This document shows, piece by piece, positions 41,686-50,448 of a stretch of DNA of 64,000 nucleotides (its first letter is position 1; every line of letters starts with the position of its first letter). Source of the stretch: Streptomyces sp. CB02400 (lineage in GTDB: Bacteria; Actinomycetota; Actinomycetes; Streptomycetales; Streptomycetaceae); contig NZ_LIWB01000021.1 in the NCBI RefSeq assembly GCF_001905725.1, positions 93,455 through 157,454 on the forward strand, given 5' to 3'. A model generated the notes under the pieces. It was not told the origin of the DNA and did no database searches. It worked only from the letters and a program-made list of their open reading frames with translations. Made by a program: the position numbers and the translations under genes.

Positions 41686-43307
41686 ACCCCCGCCCCGATG
41701 GCCATGGGCACCCCGCGCGGGACGCCGGTGCGCAACTGCAGGGCGAGGGCGACGTCCGCGGCGCCGGGCCGCTCGTGGCCGGCCAGGTCGGCGACGGTCC
41801 AGGCGACCCGCAGGACCCGGTCGAGTCCCCGGGCGGTGAGCACGCCCCGTTCCAGGCTCCGCTCGGCGTCGTCCATGGCGCCGGGGGCGGCGTGCCAGCG
41901 GCTGCGCAGCTCCCGTCCGGGGACCTCGCTGTTGGTGCGCCACGGGGTGCCGGTGAGCCGCGCCGCGGCACGGTCCCGGGCCGCGCGCACCCGGTCGGCG
42001 ACCGTGGCGGTGGTGTCGCCCCGGGCGCCGCCCGCCGTCAGTCCGTCACGCGTGACGCGGTCGACCTCGACCCGCAGGTCGACCCGGTCGAGCAGCGGCC
42101 CGGACAGCCTGGCCTGGTAGCGGCGGATCGCCGAGGGCGGGCACTCGCACTGCTCGTTCGTCCGCGAGAAGCGCCCGCAGGGGCACGGGTTGGCGGCGAG
42201 CACCATGAGGAAGCGCGCCGGGAAGCGCACGACACCGGCGCTGCGCGCGATGATCACGTGTCCGGACTCCAGCGGCTGCCGCAGGGCGTCCAGGGCCTTG
42301 CCACTGAACTCCGGGGTTTCGTCCAGAAAGAGCACGCCTCGATGTGAGAGGGACACCGCTCCCGGCCGGACCGTACCGGCGCCGCCGCCGACGAGTGCCT
42401 GCATGGTGGCCGAGTGGTGCGGGGCGCAGTAGGGGGCCGTGTCGATCAGGGGTTTGCCCACGGGGAGCAGTCCCGCCACCGAGTGCACGGCCGTCACCTC
42501 GAGCGAGGCCTGCCGGTCCAGCGGCGGCAGGATCGACGGCAGCCGCTCCGCGAGCATGGTCTTGCCGGCGCCCGGCGGTCCCTCCAGGAAGAGGTGGTGT
42601 CCGCCCGCCGCGGCCACCTCCACGGCCGTCCGTGCCGCGAGCTGGCCCACGACGTCCGCGAGGTCATGGCCCTGGTCGTGCGATGCCGCGCCGACGCCGT
42701 GCATCCCGGTGTCCGCTCCGGTGCCCGGGGCGCGCAGCCCCGCCAGCAGCGGGTCGGGCCGTGTCTGGTCCTCGGCGTCCTCCTCCGGCACGGGCTCGTC
42801 GGTGAGCACCGCGATCAGCTGGCGCAGACTGCGGACGCCCAGGACGGACACGCCCGGCACCAGCGAGGCCTCGGCGGCGGCGCACTCGGGCACCACCACC
42901 TGCTCGTATCCCGCGTCGGCCGCGGCCAGTACCGCCGGCAGGATGCCGCGCACCGGCCGCACCCGGCCGTCGAGGCCCAGCTCGCCGATCATGACGATGT
43001 CGCCGAGCACCCTCGGATCGATCCGTTCGGCGGCGCCGAGCACGGCGCAGGCGACCGCCAGGTCGAAACCGCTGCCGGCCTTCGGGACCGACGCGGGGCT
43101 GAGTCCCACGGTGAGTTTCTTCTGCGGCCACTCGCCGCCGGAATTGACCACGGCCGCCCTGACCCGGTCCCTGCTCTCCGTCAGGCTCTTGTCCGGCAGC
43201 CCCACCAGCGTGAAGGCCGCGACCCCGGGCTCCAGGTCGGCCTGGACCTCCACGACCACGCCCTCGACGCCCACCAGCGTCACCGAGCACGTACGCGCGA
43301 ACCCCAT
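41682..43307 (-). CDS. YifB/ComM-family Mg-chelatase-like AAA ATPase
   Basis: A 541-residue ComM/YifB protein. The N-terminal Lon-protease-like domain (about 20-165) precedes an AAA+ module with Walker A GPPGAGKTMLAERL and Walker B VLFLDETPEF. The zinc-like CPCGRF...CECPP segment and SGPLLDRVDLRVEV follow, then a C-terminal lid domain. In transformable bacteria ComM is a branch-migration helicase. It is coupled to dprA by ATGA and sits one base after yraN. Confidence 0.92.
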   Translation of the reverse strand: MGFARTCSVTLVGVEGVVVEVQADLEPGVAAFTLVGLPDKSLTESRDRVRAAVVNSGGEWPQKKLTVGLSPASVPKAGSGFDLAVACAVLGAAERIDPRVLGDIVMIGELGLDGRVRPVRGILPAVLAAADAGYEQVVVPECAAAEASLVPGVSVLGVRSLRQLIAVLTDEPVPEEDAEDQTRPDPLLAGLRAPGTGADTGMHGVGAASHDQGHDLADVVGQLAARTAVEVAAAGGHHLFLEGPPGAGKTMLAERLPSILPPLDRQASLEVTAVHSVAGLLPVGKPLIDTAPYCAPHHSATMQALVGGGAGTVRPGAVSLSHRGVLFLDETPEFSGKALDALRQPLESGHVIIARSAGVVRFPARFLMVLAANPCPCGRFSRTNEQCECPPSAIRRYQARLSGPLLDRVDLRVEVDRVTRDGLTAGGARGDTTATVADRVRAARDRAAARLTGTPWRTNSEVPGRELRSRWHAAPGAMDDAERSLERGVLTARGLDRVLRVAWTVADLAGHERPGAADVALALQLRTGVPRGVPMAIGAGV

Positions 43308-43308
43308 G

Positions 43309-43707
43309 TCAGGCCACCCCCCGGACGTGCTCGACCACGGGTGCGCCGCGGGCCGGCAGCAGCACGCCGACCAGGTCGATGCGGACCCCGCCGGGCGGCG
43401 CTCCCCCGTGTTCCTGGAGCCAGCGTTCGGCGAGGCCCCGCAGGCGGTCGGCCTTGGCCGCCGTGACCGCCTCCATGGGGTGCTGGAAGGGTCCTGCCCT
43501 GCGGGTCTTCACCTCGCAGACGACCAGGGCGTCCCCGTCGCGGGCCACGATGTCGATCTCGCCGGTCCTGCCGCAGCGCCAGTTGCGCCGCAGGACCGTC
43601 ATCCCGTCCTGGGTCAGCCGCCGTGCGGCCAGTGTCTCGCCGTACCTGCCGAGTGCGCTGCGTGCCCGATGTGCGCTCTGTGCGTTCCGCGTGTTCTGTG
43701 CGTTCAT
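43309..43707 (-). CDS. YraN-family (UPF0102) putative endonuclease
   Basis: A 132-residue protein with the restriction-endonuclease-like core of the family: RYGETLAARRL, GEIDIVARDGDALVVCEVKTRR, which gives the D-ExK-type residues. The function is not established; a role in DNA processing is suggested by constant linkage with yifB and dprA. ATG 43707 has GGAGG a little far upstream. Confidence 0.88.
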   Translation of the reverse strand: MNAQNTRNAQSAHRARSALGRYGETLAARRLTQDGMTVLRRNWRCGRTGEIDIVARDGDALVVCEVKTRRAGPFQHPMEAVTAAKADRLRGLAERWLQEHGGAPPGGVRIDLVGVLLPARGAPVVEHVRGVA

Positions 43708-43816
43708 GTCGGCACCACCTCCGGCGCCAACGGTCACGCATCCCGCCCGACGGAGTGGATCTTGGTGCGGAACCCGGCGACTGTGGACAACTCCGTCACC
43801 CGCACGAGTACGCCGG

Positions 43817-44125
43817 TCACCCGCCCGGCAGCTCCAGGTCGCTCTTGTTGAGCTCCTCGATGTTCACGTCCTTGAACGTCAGCACGCGCACCTGTTTCAC
43901 GAACCGGGCCGGCCGGTACATGTCCCAGACCCAGGCGTCCGCCATCGACACCTCGAAGAACACTTCGCCCTGGACCGAGTGCACCTGCATCTCGTAGTCG
44001 TTGGTGAGGTAGAAGCGCCGTTCGGTCTCGATCACGTATTTGAACAGACCGACGACATCGCGGTACTCCCGGTAGAGCTTGAGCTCCATCTCGGTCTCGT
44101 ACTTCTCGAGGTCCTCGGCGCTCAT
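43817..44125 (-). CDS. DUF2469 conserved actinobacterial protein
   Basis: A 102-residue acidic protein, nearly invariant among actinobacteria (SAEDLEKYETEMELKLYREYRD, shown in part, then FYLTNDYEMQVH and ARFVKQVRVLTFKDVNIEEL). No catalytic motif is recognisable. ATG 44125 has GAAGGGG upstream. It lies between yraN and the Nudix gene in the usual rplS-lepB-...-dprA neighbourhood. Function unknown. Confidence 0.9.
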   Translation of the reverse strand: MSAEDLEKYETEMELKLYREYRDVVGLFKYVIETERRFYLTNDYEMQVHSVQGEVFFEVSMADAWVWDMYRPARFVKQVRVLTFKDVNIEELNKSDLELPGG

Positions 44126-44178
44126 GGCATGTTCCCCTTCAGCCGTGCGATCCCACCATTGTGCGCCAGTCCCGGGCG

Positions 44179-44706
44179 TCACTGGACGATTTCGGTGTCC
44201 AGGGTCACGGGTCCGGCCGGGGGACCTTCGTCGAGCAGTGCGCGCAGCAGCCCGGCGAGTCTGGTCGGATACACCGTCTCATGTGTCCGGGCGAGTTCCG
44301 GGCACGTCCACCAGCGGGCTCCGGCGACACTGCGCCGCTCCAGCTCGGTCAGCGCCGTGGCCGCGGTCGCGGTCTGGGTGGTGCGGGCGAGGTAGTACCA
44401 CTCGTCCTGGTCCCAACGGCGGCCGGCGAACGGGAAGGAGCACCTCCGCCGCCACAGCACGGGTCCGAGTTCGACCTCGGTGATGCCGGTCTCCTCGGCG
44501 AGTTCCCGCAGGGCGGCCTGTTCACGGGTCTCGTCGCCCTCCACGCCGCCGCCGGGCGTGAACCACCAGTCGTCGGCGGGGTCGTCCGGTTCGTGGCCGT
44601 GCAGCAGCAGGATGCGGTCCCGCGGGTCGAGCAGGACGACCCGGGCGACCCTGCGCAGTCCGCCCGTGTAGGAGTCCCCGACCGCCGGGACGGGCTCAGC
44701 GGGCAC
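44179..44706 (-). CDS. Nudix hydrolase
   Basis: About 175 residues. A complete Nudix box is visible: GGGVEGDETREQAALRELAEETGI, shown here as the G-x5-E-x7-RE-L-x-EE-x-G-I pattern. It would hydrolyse a nucleoside diphosphate linked to another group; the substrate is unknown. GTG 44706 with a GGGGG stretch is my choice; GTG 44742 adds 12 residues. The gene overlaps the end of the signal peptidase gene. In mycobacteria rnhB occupies this position. Confidence 0.87.
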   Translation of the reverse strand: MPAEPVPAVGDSYTGGLRRVARVVLLDPRDRILLLHGHEPDDPADDWWFTPGGGVEGDETREQAALRELAEETGITEVELGPVLWRRRCSFPFAGRRWDQDEWYYLARTTQTATAATALTELERRSVAGARWWTCPELARTHETVYPTRLAGLLRALLDEGPPAGPVTLDTEIVQ

Positions 44707-45457
44707 CGGCGGCCCCCGCGTCGGTCCGGGTCCTGGACGCACCCGCCCGCTTGGCGAAGGGACCGTACGCGGCCCCGCCGAGAATGAGCACGGTACCGGC
44801 GATCACCAGTGCGGCCACGGTCCTGAGCGGGCCCGGCGAGGAGAGCGCGCCGAGCTGTTCGAAGCCGGTGGGCGCCTCGAGCATGCCGTTCATCGGCCAG
44901 ACCACGGCGTCGACCCTGGCCTGGACCGCACCGCGGGAGACGGTGCCGCCGGCGGCGTCGGTCAGATGGGCCGTGGAGTCCAGCGACCCGGAGCGCTCGT
45001 CACCGAGCAGGAACAGGCGCCCCTTCGGCACGGCCACCTCGGGGATGGCGCCGAACTCGGCCGCCGTGCCCCCGGAGAGATACGGCTCGTCGATCTCCTC
45101 GCCGTTGACCTCCAGCTTGCCGTCCCGGCAGCAGGAGACCGTGTCACCGCCGACGGCGACCACCCGCTTCACCATGGGGAGGTCCGACCACGTCGTGTCC
45201 GTGAAGACGACCACGTCACCACGGCGGACGTCATCACCGTCGATGCGCTCGGCCAGCACCCGGTCACCGGCACCGATCGTCGGCGCCATCGACGGGGTGG
45301 GCACGGTGTACGGCCGGTACAGCACCGCTCCCCAGACGAATCCGCCGAGGAACATCACCAGGCCCAGGGCCACGGCCAGCCCGGACAGCCGCTGCCCGGT
45401 CCTGCTGCCCGGGTCCCTGCTGCCCGGGACCGTACGCGTCGTGCTCTGACCACTCAT
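44696..45457 (-). CDS. sipZ: Type I signal peptidase (fourth of the cluster, SipZ-like)
   Basis: A 253-residue membrane serine protease removing signal peptides. An N-terminal anchor (LSGLAVALGLVMFLGGFVWG) is followed by the catalytic serine in PTPSMAPTI and the lysine in MVKRVVAVGGD, then LLGDERSGSLDS. A C-terminal helix (TVAALVIAGTVLILGG) gives two membrane anchors. ATG 45457 is used. It is the last of four consecutive sip genes; the name follows the established Streptomyces order W-X-Y-Z. Confidence 0.92.
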   Translation of the reverse strand: MSGQSTTRTVPGSRDPGSRTGQRLSGLAVALGLVMFLGGFVWGAVLYRPYTVPTPSMAPTIGAGDRVLAERIDGDDVRRGDVVVFTDTTWSDLPMVKRVVAVGGDTVSCCRDGKLEVNGEEIDEPYLSGGTAAEFGAIPEVAVPKGRLFLLGDERSGSLDSTAHLTDAAGGTVSRGAVQARVDAVVWPMNGMLEAPTGFEQLGALSSPGPLRTVAALVIAGTVLILGGAAYGPFAKRAGASRTRTDAGAAGAR

Positions 45458-45490
45458 GGGCGGCACCCTACCCGGCGGTACCGGACAGGG

Positions 45491-46480
45491 TCAGCCCTCC
45501 CGGCGGCCCTCCCCGACGCCGTACCGCCGGCGCCGCCAGAGCACCAGCGGCACCGCGCCCGCGAGCGCGAGTCCCTGGGGCGCGGCCGTCAGGACCGCGG
45601 CGGACGACGGTCCGGCGGCCAGACCGGGCTGGTCGAAGGTGTCCGGGACGGGCAGGTTGGTCCAGCGGTTGACCGGCCAGGCGATGACGACGGCACGGCC
45701 GACGACCTTGTCCACGGGAACGAAACCGTTGTTCTTGTCGCCCTGGTTGTAGCGCGAGTCCCGGGAGTTCTGCCGGTGGTCGCCCATGACCCAGATGTGA
45801 CCCTCGGGGACCTTGACCTTGAACTGGCCGCCCTGGTCGTCCTGGCTGCACGGGGTGTTGCCGGGATACACGTACGGCTCGTTCAGCGCCATGCCGTTGA
45901 CCTTCAGCGGGCCGGTGCCCTTGCATTCGATCGTGTCACCACCGACTCCGACGACCCGCTTGATCAGGTCCTTCTCCTCCGCGGACGGCATCAGACCGAT
46001 CCAGCTGAGGACCTTCTGCAGGGGGTTCGGGTCGGGCGTCGGCTCGCCGGCCAGCCAGTTGTCGGGGTCGTGGAAGACGACGACCTCGCCGCGCTCGGGC
46101 TCGGAGCCGAACCAGGGGGTGAGCTTGTCGACGAGCACACGGTCACCCTGCTGGAGGGTGTTCTGCATCGAGTCGGAGGGGATGGAGAACGCCTGCACCA
46201 GGAACGTCTTGATCAGCAGCGCCAGCACCAGCGCGATACCGATCAGGATCGGCAGCTCCTTCCAGAAGGAGCGGGGCTGCTTCGCCTGGGGGGTGTCGTC
46301 GCCCGAACCGCCCTGCGCCGTGGGGGGCTGCTCGCCCCCGGGTCCGTCGCCGTCACCCGCCGGGGAGTCGTTCCCGGAGGTCACGAAGTCGTCAGCCGCC
46401 GGACCCGCCGCTTCCACGGGACGTCCGCGGTGCTCCTCGCCCTCGCGCCCGGACCGTGCGCCAACCGCCGCATCCCCCAC
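45491..46480 (-). CDS. sipY: Type I signal peptidase SipY
   Basis: A 329-residue signal peptidase. After a long acidic, Gly/Pro-rich cytosolic N-terminus (about 70 residues) come the anchor ELPILIGIALVLALLIKTF, catalytic Ser in IPSDSMQNTL, Lys in LIKRVVGVGGD and WVMGDHRQNSRDSR. A C-terminal membrane segment precedes a basic tail. GTG 46480 has a strong GAGGAG at 6 bases, so the start inside the end of sipX (89-base overlap) is well supported. In Streptomyces SipY is the main signal peptidase. Confidence 0.93.
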   Translation of the reverse strand: MGDAAVGARSGREGEEHRGRPVEAAGPAADDFVTSGNDSPAGDGDGPGGEQPPTAQGGSGDDTPQAKQPRSFWKELPILIGIALVLALLIKTFLVQAFSIPSDSMQNTLQQGDRVLVDKLTPWFGSEPERGEVVVFHDPDNWLAGEPTPDPNPLQKVLSWIGLMPSAEEKDLIKRVVGVGGDTIECKGTGPLKVNGMALNEPYVYPGNTPCSQDDQGGQFKVKVPEGHIWVMGDHRQNSRDSRYNQGDKNNGFVPVDKVVGRAVVIAWPVNRWTNLPVPDTFDQPGLAAGPSSAAVLTAAPQGLALAGAVPLVLWRRRRYGVGEGRREG

Positions 46481-47459
46481 GCCAACTCCTCACTCTCTGC
46501 CGCCGCCCGCGCCATGCCCGGCGCAGGCCCACCACTCCCATAACGAGCGGGAGTTCCGCAGGGCTCGGGAGCTGGACCATTCCATCGGGATCGTCCGGGG
46601 CAACCCTATGCGACAGCGGGGCGGCAGCGGTCGACCCCGGCACCGAGTCCGACACGGACGCGTAGGCCGTCGGTTCCTCCAGTGTGCTCCAGTGGCCGAG
46701 CGGCCAGGCGATGACCATGGCCCGGCCCACCACCTCGTCCTCGGAGACGGTGCCGCCGTAGTCGGTGTCCTGGTGGGAACGGGAGTCTGCGGAGTTCGCC
46801 CGGTGGTCGCCCATCACCCACAGCCGCCCCTCGGGGACGGTGACGTCGAACGGAGTCGCGGACGGGGCGTTGCCGGGGTACAGGTAGTCCTCGTCCAGGG
46901 GAACGCCGTTGACGGTGACCCGGCCCTGCTTGTCGCAGCACTGGACGCGGTCGCCGCCGACGCCGACGACCCGCTTGATCAGGTCCTTCTCGTTCTCGGA
47001 CGGCAGCAGCCCGATGAAGGTGAGTCCCTCCTTGATCTGCTTGATCCCGACGGGGTCGTCCTTCTTCGGCGTGGTCTGCTCGTCCCGGAGCCAGCCGCCG
47101 GGGTCCTTGAACACGACGACGTCCCCGCGCTGCGGCTTGGAGCCGAACCACGGGGTGAGCTTGTCGACCAGCACCCGGTCGCCGATCCGGATCGTCTGCT
47201 CCATGGAGCCGGACGGGATGACGAAGGCCTGGACGAGGAACGTCTTCAGCACCAGCGCTATCACGACGGCGACACCCACGAGGAGGGGGATCTCCTTGAC
47301 GGCGCTGCGCCTGCGGCGCCGCTTGACCTTGCGCTGGAGCTTGCGCCGCTCGGCCCGGCTGCGTCCGGGGCCCGGACCGGTCGCGCGGCGGGAGCCGGTG
47401 GGCAGCAGGTTCTCCGCGGCGCTGTCCGGGACGCCGCGGGGTTTGCCGCGGTTACCCAT
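46392..47459 (-). CDS. sipX: Type I signal peptidase SipX
   Basis: A 355-residue signal peptidase. A basic N-terminus (RKLQRKVKRRRRRSAVKE) is followed by the anchor IPLLVGVAVVIALVLKTF, Ser in IPSGSMEQTI, Lys in LIKRVVGVGGD, and VMGDHRANSADSR. The last about 35 residues are Arg/Gly-rich and are the out-of-frame reading of the start of sipY, making it longer than the roughly 320 residues I expect for SipX. An early stop may have been lost. It overlaps sipW by 8 bases. Confidence 0.9.
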   Translation of the reverse strand: MGNRGKPRGVPDSAAENLLPTGSRRATGPGPGRSRAERRKLQRKVKRRRRRSAVKEIPLLVGVAVVIALVLKTFLVQAFVIPSGSMEQTIRIGDRVLVDKLTPWFGSKPQRGDVVVFKDPGGWLRDEQTTPKKDDPVGIKQIKEGLTFIGLLPSENEKDLIKRVVGVGGDRVQCCDKQGRVTVNGVPLDEDYLYPGNAPSATPFDVTVPEGRLWVMGDHRANSADSRSHQDTDYGGTVSEDEVVGRAMVIAWPLGHWSTLEEPTAYASVSDSVPGSTAAAPLSHRVAPDDPDGMVQLPSPAELPLVMGVVGLRRAWRGRRQRVRSWRGGCGGWRTVRARGRGAPRTSRGSGGSGG

Positions 47460-48183
47460 GGGCGCCCCCCGCCGCGTTCGTCTCCGGGGCGGGCACGCGC
47501 GCGTAGGCGTCGGGCCGGTGCAGCCGGGTGGCGTGGTCGAAGGGCCATACGATCCCGTCGGCGCGGCCGGTCACGCTGTCGACCGGGATCATGCCGCCGC
47601 CGGGCGAGCCGAGGCGGTCGCGGGAGTCGCTGGAATTGCTGCGGTGGTCACCGAGGACGAACAGGCGCCCGTCGGGCACGACGACGTCGAAGGGCACCGT
47701 GGAGGGGCTGTCGCCGGGGAACAGGAAGCCCGACTCGTCGACCGACCGGCCGTTCACCCGGATCCTCCCCTCCCCGTCACAGCAGACCACATGGTCCCCG
47801 CCCACCCCGACGACCCGTTTGACGTAGTCGGCGTCACCGAAATACCCGGTGCCGTCGAACACGATCACGTCACCGCGCTGCGGCCCGGCACCGAAGCTGT
47901 ACGCCAACTTATTTACGAGCACGCGGTCCCCGACCCTCAATCCGTGTTCCATCGATCCACTGGGAATCTGGAACGGCCGCGCCACGAACGTGTTCACCGC
48001 CAGCAGGAACACCAGGCAGAGCAACAGAGTCAGGGTAATCCGCCCGCCGGGCAGCCATGGCGTGAGGCGCGGCACCAACGCGGAACGCGACCGCCCCTCC
48101 GGCCCCGCCGTCCCCGAGGTGTTCTCGGGTCCGGCCGGGGGGAGGGAACGGTCGCGCTCCGTCGGCTGTGCTTCGGTGTCCAT
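47452..48183 (-). CDS. sipW: Type I signal peptidase SipW
   Basis: A 243-residue signal peptidase and first gene of the sip cluster. The anchor is ITLTLLLCLVFLLAVNTF, the serine lies in IPSGSMEHGL and the lysine in YVKRVVGVGGD. VLGDHRSNSSDSRDR follows. Unlike the other three it lacks a clear C-terminal membrane segment. The codons around VNKLAYSF are unusually AT-rich for the window (GTA AAT AAG TTG). It follows rplS on the same strand after 45 bases. Confidence 0.93.
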   Translation of the reverse strand: MDTEAQPTERDRSLPPAGPENTSGTAGPEGRSRSALVPRLTPWLPGGRITLTLLLCLVFLLAVNTFVARPFQIPSGSMEHGLRVGDRVLVNKLAYSFGAGPQRGDVIVFDGTGYFGDADYVKRVVGVGGDHVVCCDGEGRIRVNGRSVDESGFLFPGDSPSTVPFDVVVPDGRLFVLGDHRSNSSDSRDRLGSPGGGMIPVDSVTGRADGIVWPFDHATRLHRPDAYARVPAPETNAAGGAHG

Positions 48184-48228
48184 CGGGGCCAGATGCTATC
48201 CGGCCGCGATATGACGCCGGTAAAGCGC

Positions 48229-48579
48229 TCAGTTCTCGCGCTTCTCCTTGATCTTCGCCGCCTTGCCGCGCAGCTCGCGCAGGTAGTACAGCTTGGCGCG
48301 GCGGACGTCACCGCGGGTGACGAGCTCGATCTTCTCCACGATCGGGGTGTGCACCGGGAAGGTGCGCTCGACGCCGACGGAGAAGGAGACCTTGCGGACC
48401 GTGAAGGTCTCGCGCACGCCGGCGCCCTGACGGCGGATGACCACGCCCTTGAACTGCTGCACACGGGAGCGGTTGCCCTCGATGACGCGCACGTGGACGT
48501 TCACGGTGTCGCCGGGACGGAAGGCGGGGACGTCGCTGCGCAGCGACGCGGAGTCGACGGAGTCGAGCAGGTGAGACAT
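48229..48579 (-). CDS. rplS: 50S ribosomal protein L19
   Basis: A 116-residue L19. The diagnostic core is present (PAFRPGDTVNVHVRVIEGNRSRVQQF in part, then FTVRKVSFSVGVERTFPVHTP, and a basic C-terminus VRRAKLYYLRELRGKAAKIKE). ATG 48579 is used. It lies between trmD and the sip genes, the usual order. Confidence 0.96.
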   Translation of the reverse strand: MSHLLDSVDSASLRSDVPAFRPGDTVNVHVRVIEGNRSRVQQFKGVVIRRQGAGVRETFTVRKVSFSVGVERTFPVHTPIVEKIELVTRGDVRRAKLYYLRELRGKAAKIKEKREN

Positions 48580-48669
48580 TTCGTCTGCTTTCTTCGCTGA
48601 TGCCGCAGGTCATCAACGGCAACTAGAGGCTGGGACCGATGCCGTGCGGTTCGGGACGGGCGTCGTGTC

Positions 48670-48684
48670 CCCCTGCGGCAGGGG
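48670..48684 (-). terminator. Short hairpin between trmD and rplS
   Basis: CCCCTG-CGG-CAGGGG, 28 bases past the trmD stop on the minus strand. A weak terminator or attenuator. Confidence 0.45.
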
Positions 48685-48712
48685 CGCACGCCGGACGACG
48701 CACAGCAGCGGC

Positions 48713-49546
48713 CTATTCTTCCACGCCGTCGGTCCTGCGCCAAAATCGGCCGTACGGCTCTCCGGCGGGGTCCGGTTCCCAGCCCAGGATGGACAGCATC
48801 TCGCGGTCCTTCTTGTCGAACGCCTCGGGGTCACAGCGCTCGATGAGGTCGGGCCGGTTGGCGGTGGTCCGGCGCAGCGCCTCGTCGCGCCGCCAGCGGG
48901 CGATCTTCCCGTGGTGGCCGCTGAGCAGCACGTCCGGGATGCCGCGCCCGCGCCACTGCGGCGGCTTGGTGTGGACGGGGCCCTCCAGGAGACTCGCCAT
49001 GGCCCCGGGCGCGAAGGAGTCGTCGCGGTGCGACTCGGCGTTGCCGAGGACGCCGGGGAGCAGCCGTGCGACGGCCTCCGTGACGACGAGGACCGCCGCC
49101 TCGCCGCCGGCCAGCACATAGTCGCCGATGGACACCTCGTACACGGGCATCCGGGTGGCGTACTCGTCGATGACACGGCGGTCGATGCCCTCGTAGCGGG
49201 CCGGGGTGAAGACCAGCCAGGGGCGCTCGGAGAGCTGGACGGCGAGTTCCTGGGTGAAGGGACGGCCGCTGGGGGTGGGGACGATCAGGGTCGGCTCGCG
49301 GGAGCCGGTCTCGTAGCCGTCCGCCAGGACCGAGTCCAGCGCGTCTCCCCACGGCTCGGTCTTCATGACCATGCCGGGGCCGCCGCCGTACGGGGTGTCG
49401 TCGACGGTGTTGTGCCGGTCGTACGTCCAGTCGCGCAGGTCGTGCACGTGGACGTCGAGCTGTCCACGCGCGCGTGCCTTGCCCACGAGGGAGACGTTCA
49501 GCGGTTCGAGGTACTCGGGGAAGATCGTGACGACGTCGAGCCGCAT
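48713..49546 (-). CDS. trmD: tRNA (guanine37-N1)-methyltransferase
   Basis: A 277-residue SPOUT methyltransferase making m1G37. The N-terminus MRLDVVTIFPEYLEPL, the knot region PARYEGIDRRVIDEY and VSIGDYVLAGGEAAVLVV are diagnostic. The ATG shares one base with the rimM stop (TGATG). Length is slightly longer than E. coli TrmD at the C-terminus, as in other actinobacteria. It is part of rpsP-khpA-rimM-trmD. Confidence 0.96.
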   Translation of the reverse strand: MRLDVVTIFPEYLEPLNVSLVGKARARGQLDVHVHDLRDWTYDRHNTVDDTPYGGGPGMVMKTEPWGDALDSVLADGYETGSREPTLIVPTPSGRPFTQELAVQLSERPWLVFTPARYEGIDRRVIDEYATRMPVYEVSIGDYVLAGGEAAVLVVTEAVARLLPGVLGNAESHRDDSFAPGAMASLLEGPVHTKPPQWRGRGIPDVLLSGHHGKIARWRRDEALRRTTANRPDLIERCDPEAFDKKDREMLSILGWEPDPAGEPYGRFWRRTDGVEE

Positions 49547-50097
49547 CACGCCTCGTCCCCTGCGTCCCGGGAGGAGGCGACCTCCGCGCGGTCGTCGATC
49601 AGGCCGGGCGGCGGGTCGACGACCGCGCGCTGCTCCTCCAGGTCGATCTCGGTGACGATCTCCTCGACGAACGGCACGTACACCTCGGTGCCGTCGGGGC
49701 GCTCGACCACGAAGAGGTCCTGGGTGGGCAGGTGCGAGATCTCGGTGATCCGGCCGACCTGCTCGCCGTCCTTCGTGACGACGTCGAGGTCGATCAGCTG
49801 GTGGTCGTAGTACTCGTCCTCGTCCTCGGGCCGCTCGTCCGGGTCGACGTCTGCGATGAGGAGGGTGTTGCGCAGGGCCTCGGCGCCGTTGCGGTCGCGG
49901 ACGCCCTCGAAGCGCAGCAGGAGGCGGCCGCTGTGGACGCGGCCGGTCTCGATGGTGAGCGGCCCGACGGAGGCGGGGTCGGTGGTCAGGACGGCACCGG
50001 GCCCGAGCCTCAGCTCCGGTTCGTCGGTACGGACCTCCACGGTGACCTCGCCCTTGATGCCATGGGCGCGGCCGATGCGAGCGACTACCAGCTGCAC
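49546..50097 (-). CDS. rimM: 16S rRNA processing protein RimM
   Basis: A 183-residue ribosome maturation factor that binds S19 and assists assembly of the 30S head. The N-terminal RimM barrel opens QLVVARIGRAHGIKGEVTVEVRTDEP (in part). The PRC-barrel (about 100-165) includes LIDLDVVTKDGEQVGRI and YVPFVEEIV. GTG 50097 with AGGAG is preferred; the reading from 50136 has no support. Confidence 0.94.
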   Translation of the reverse strand: MQLVVARIGRAHGIKGEVTVEVRTDEPELRLGPGAVLTTDPASVGPLTIETGRVHSGRLLLRFEGVRDRNGAEALRNTLLIADVDPDERPEDEDEYYDHQLIDLDVVTKDGEQVGRITEISHLPTQDLFVVERPDGTEVYVPFVEEIVTEIDLEEQRAVVDPPPGLIDDRAEVASSRDAGDEA

Positions 50098-50206
50098 TGT
50101 GCTTGATCTCCTGTCGAACTGCGACGAGCCGTTCACGGCTCATACGACTGCGGGCCGGGGACGGCCCAGTGGCCCTCCCCGGCCCGAGCCGGTGCTGCGT
50201 TCGGCG

Positions 50207-50446
50207 TCAGCGGACGTGGTCCACGTCGACGAGGTCGACACGGACACCGCGGCCGCCGATGGCGCCCACGACGGTACGCAGAGCGCGTGCGGTGCGGCCG
50301 TTGCGGCCGATCACCTTGCCGAGGTCGTCCGGGTGGACCCGGACCTCGAGCACACGCCCGCGGCGCAGGTTGCGCGAGGCGACCTGCACATCGTCAGGGT
50401 TGTCGACGATGCCCTTCACGAGGTGCTCGAGAGCCTCCTCGAGCAT
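50207..50446 (-). CDS. khpA: KH-domain RNA-binding protein KhpA
   Basis: A 79-residue single type II KH domain protein. The core loop is VIGRNGRTARALRTVVGAIGG, preceded by EVRVHPDDLGK. GAGG is well spaced before ATG 50446, which lies 2 bases after the rpsP stop. It binds RNA, usually with KhpB/Jag partners; the conserved position behind rpsP suggests a link with ribosome assembly. Confidence 0.92.
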   Translation of the reverse strand: MLEEALEHLVKGIVDNPDDVQVASRNLRRGRVLEVRVHPDDLGKVIGRNGRTARALRTVVGAIGGRGVRVDLVDVDHVR

Positions 50447-50448
50447 GC

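Noticed and set aside
40525..43707. dprA, yifB/comM and yraN as a functional DNA-uptake system
   Set aside because: These genes are widespread housekeeping recombination genes; no comEA, comEC or pilus genes are in the window.
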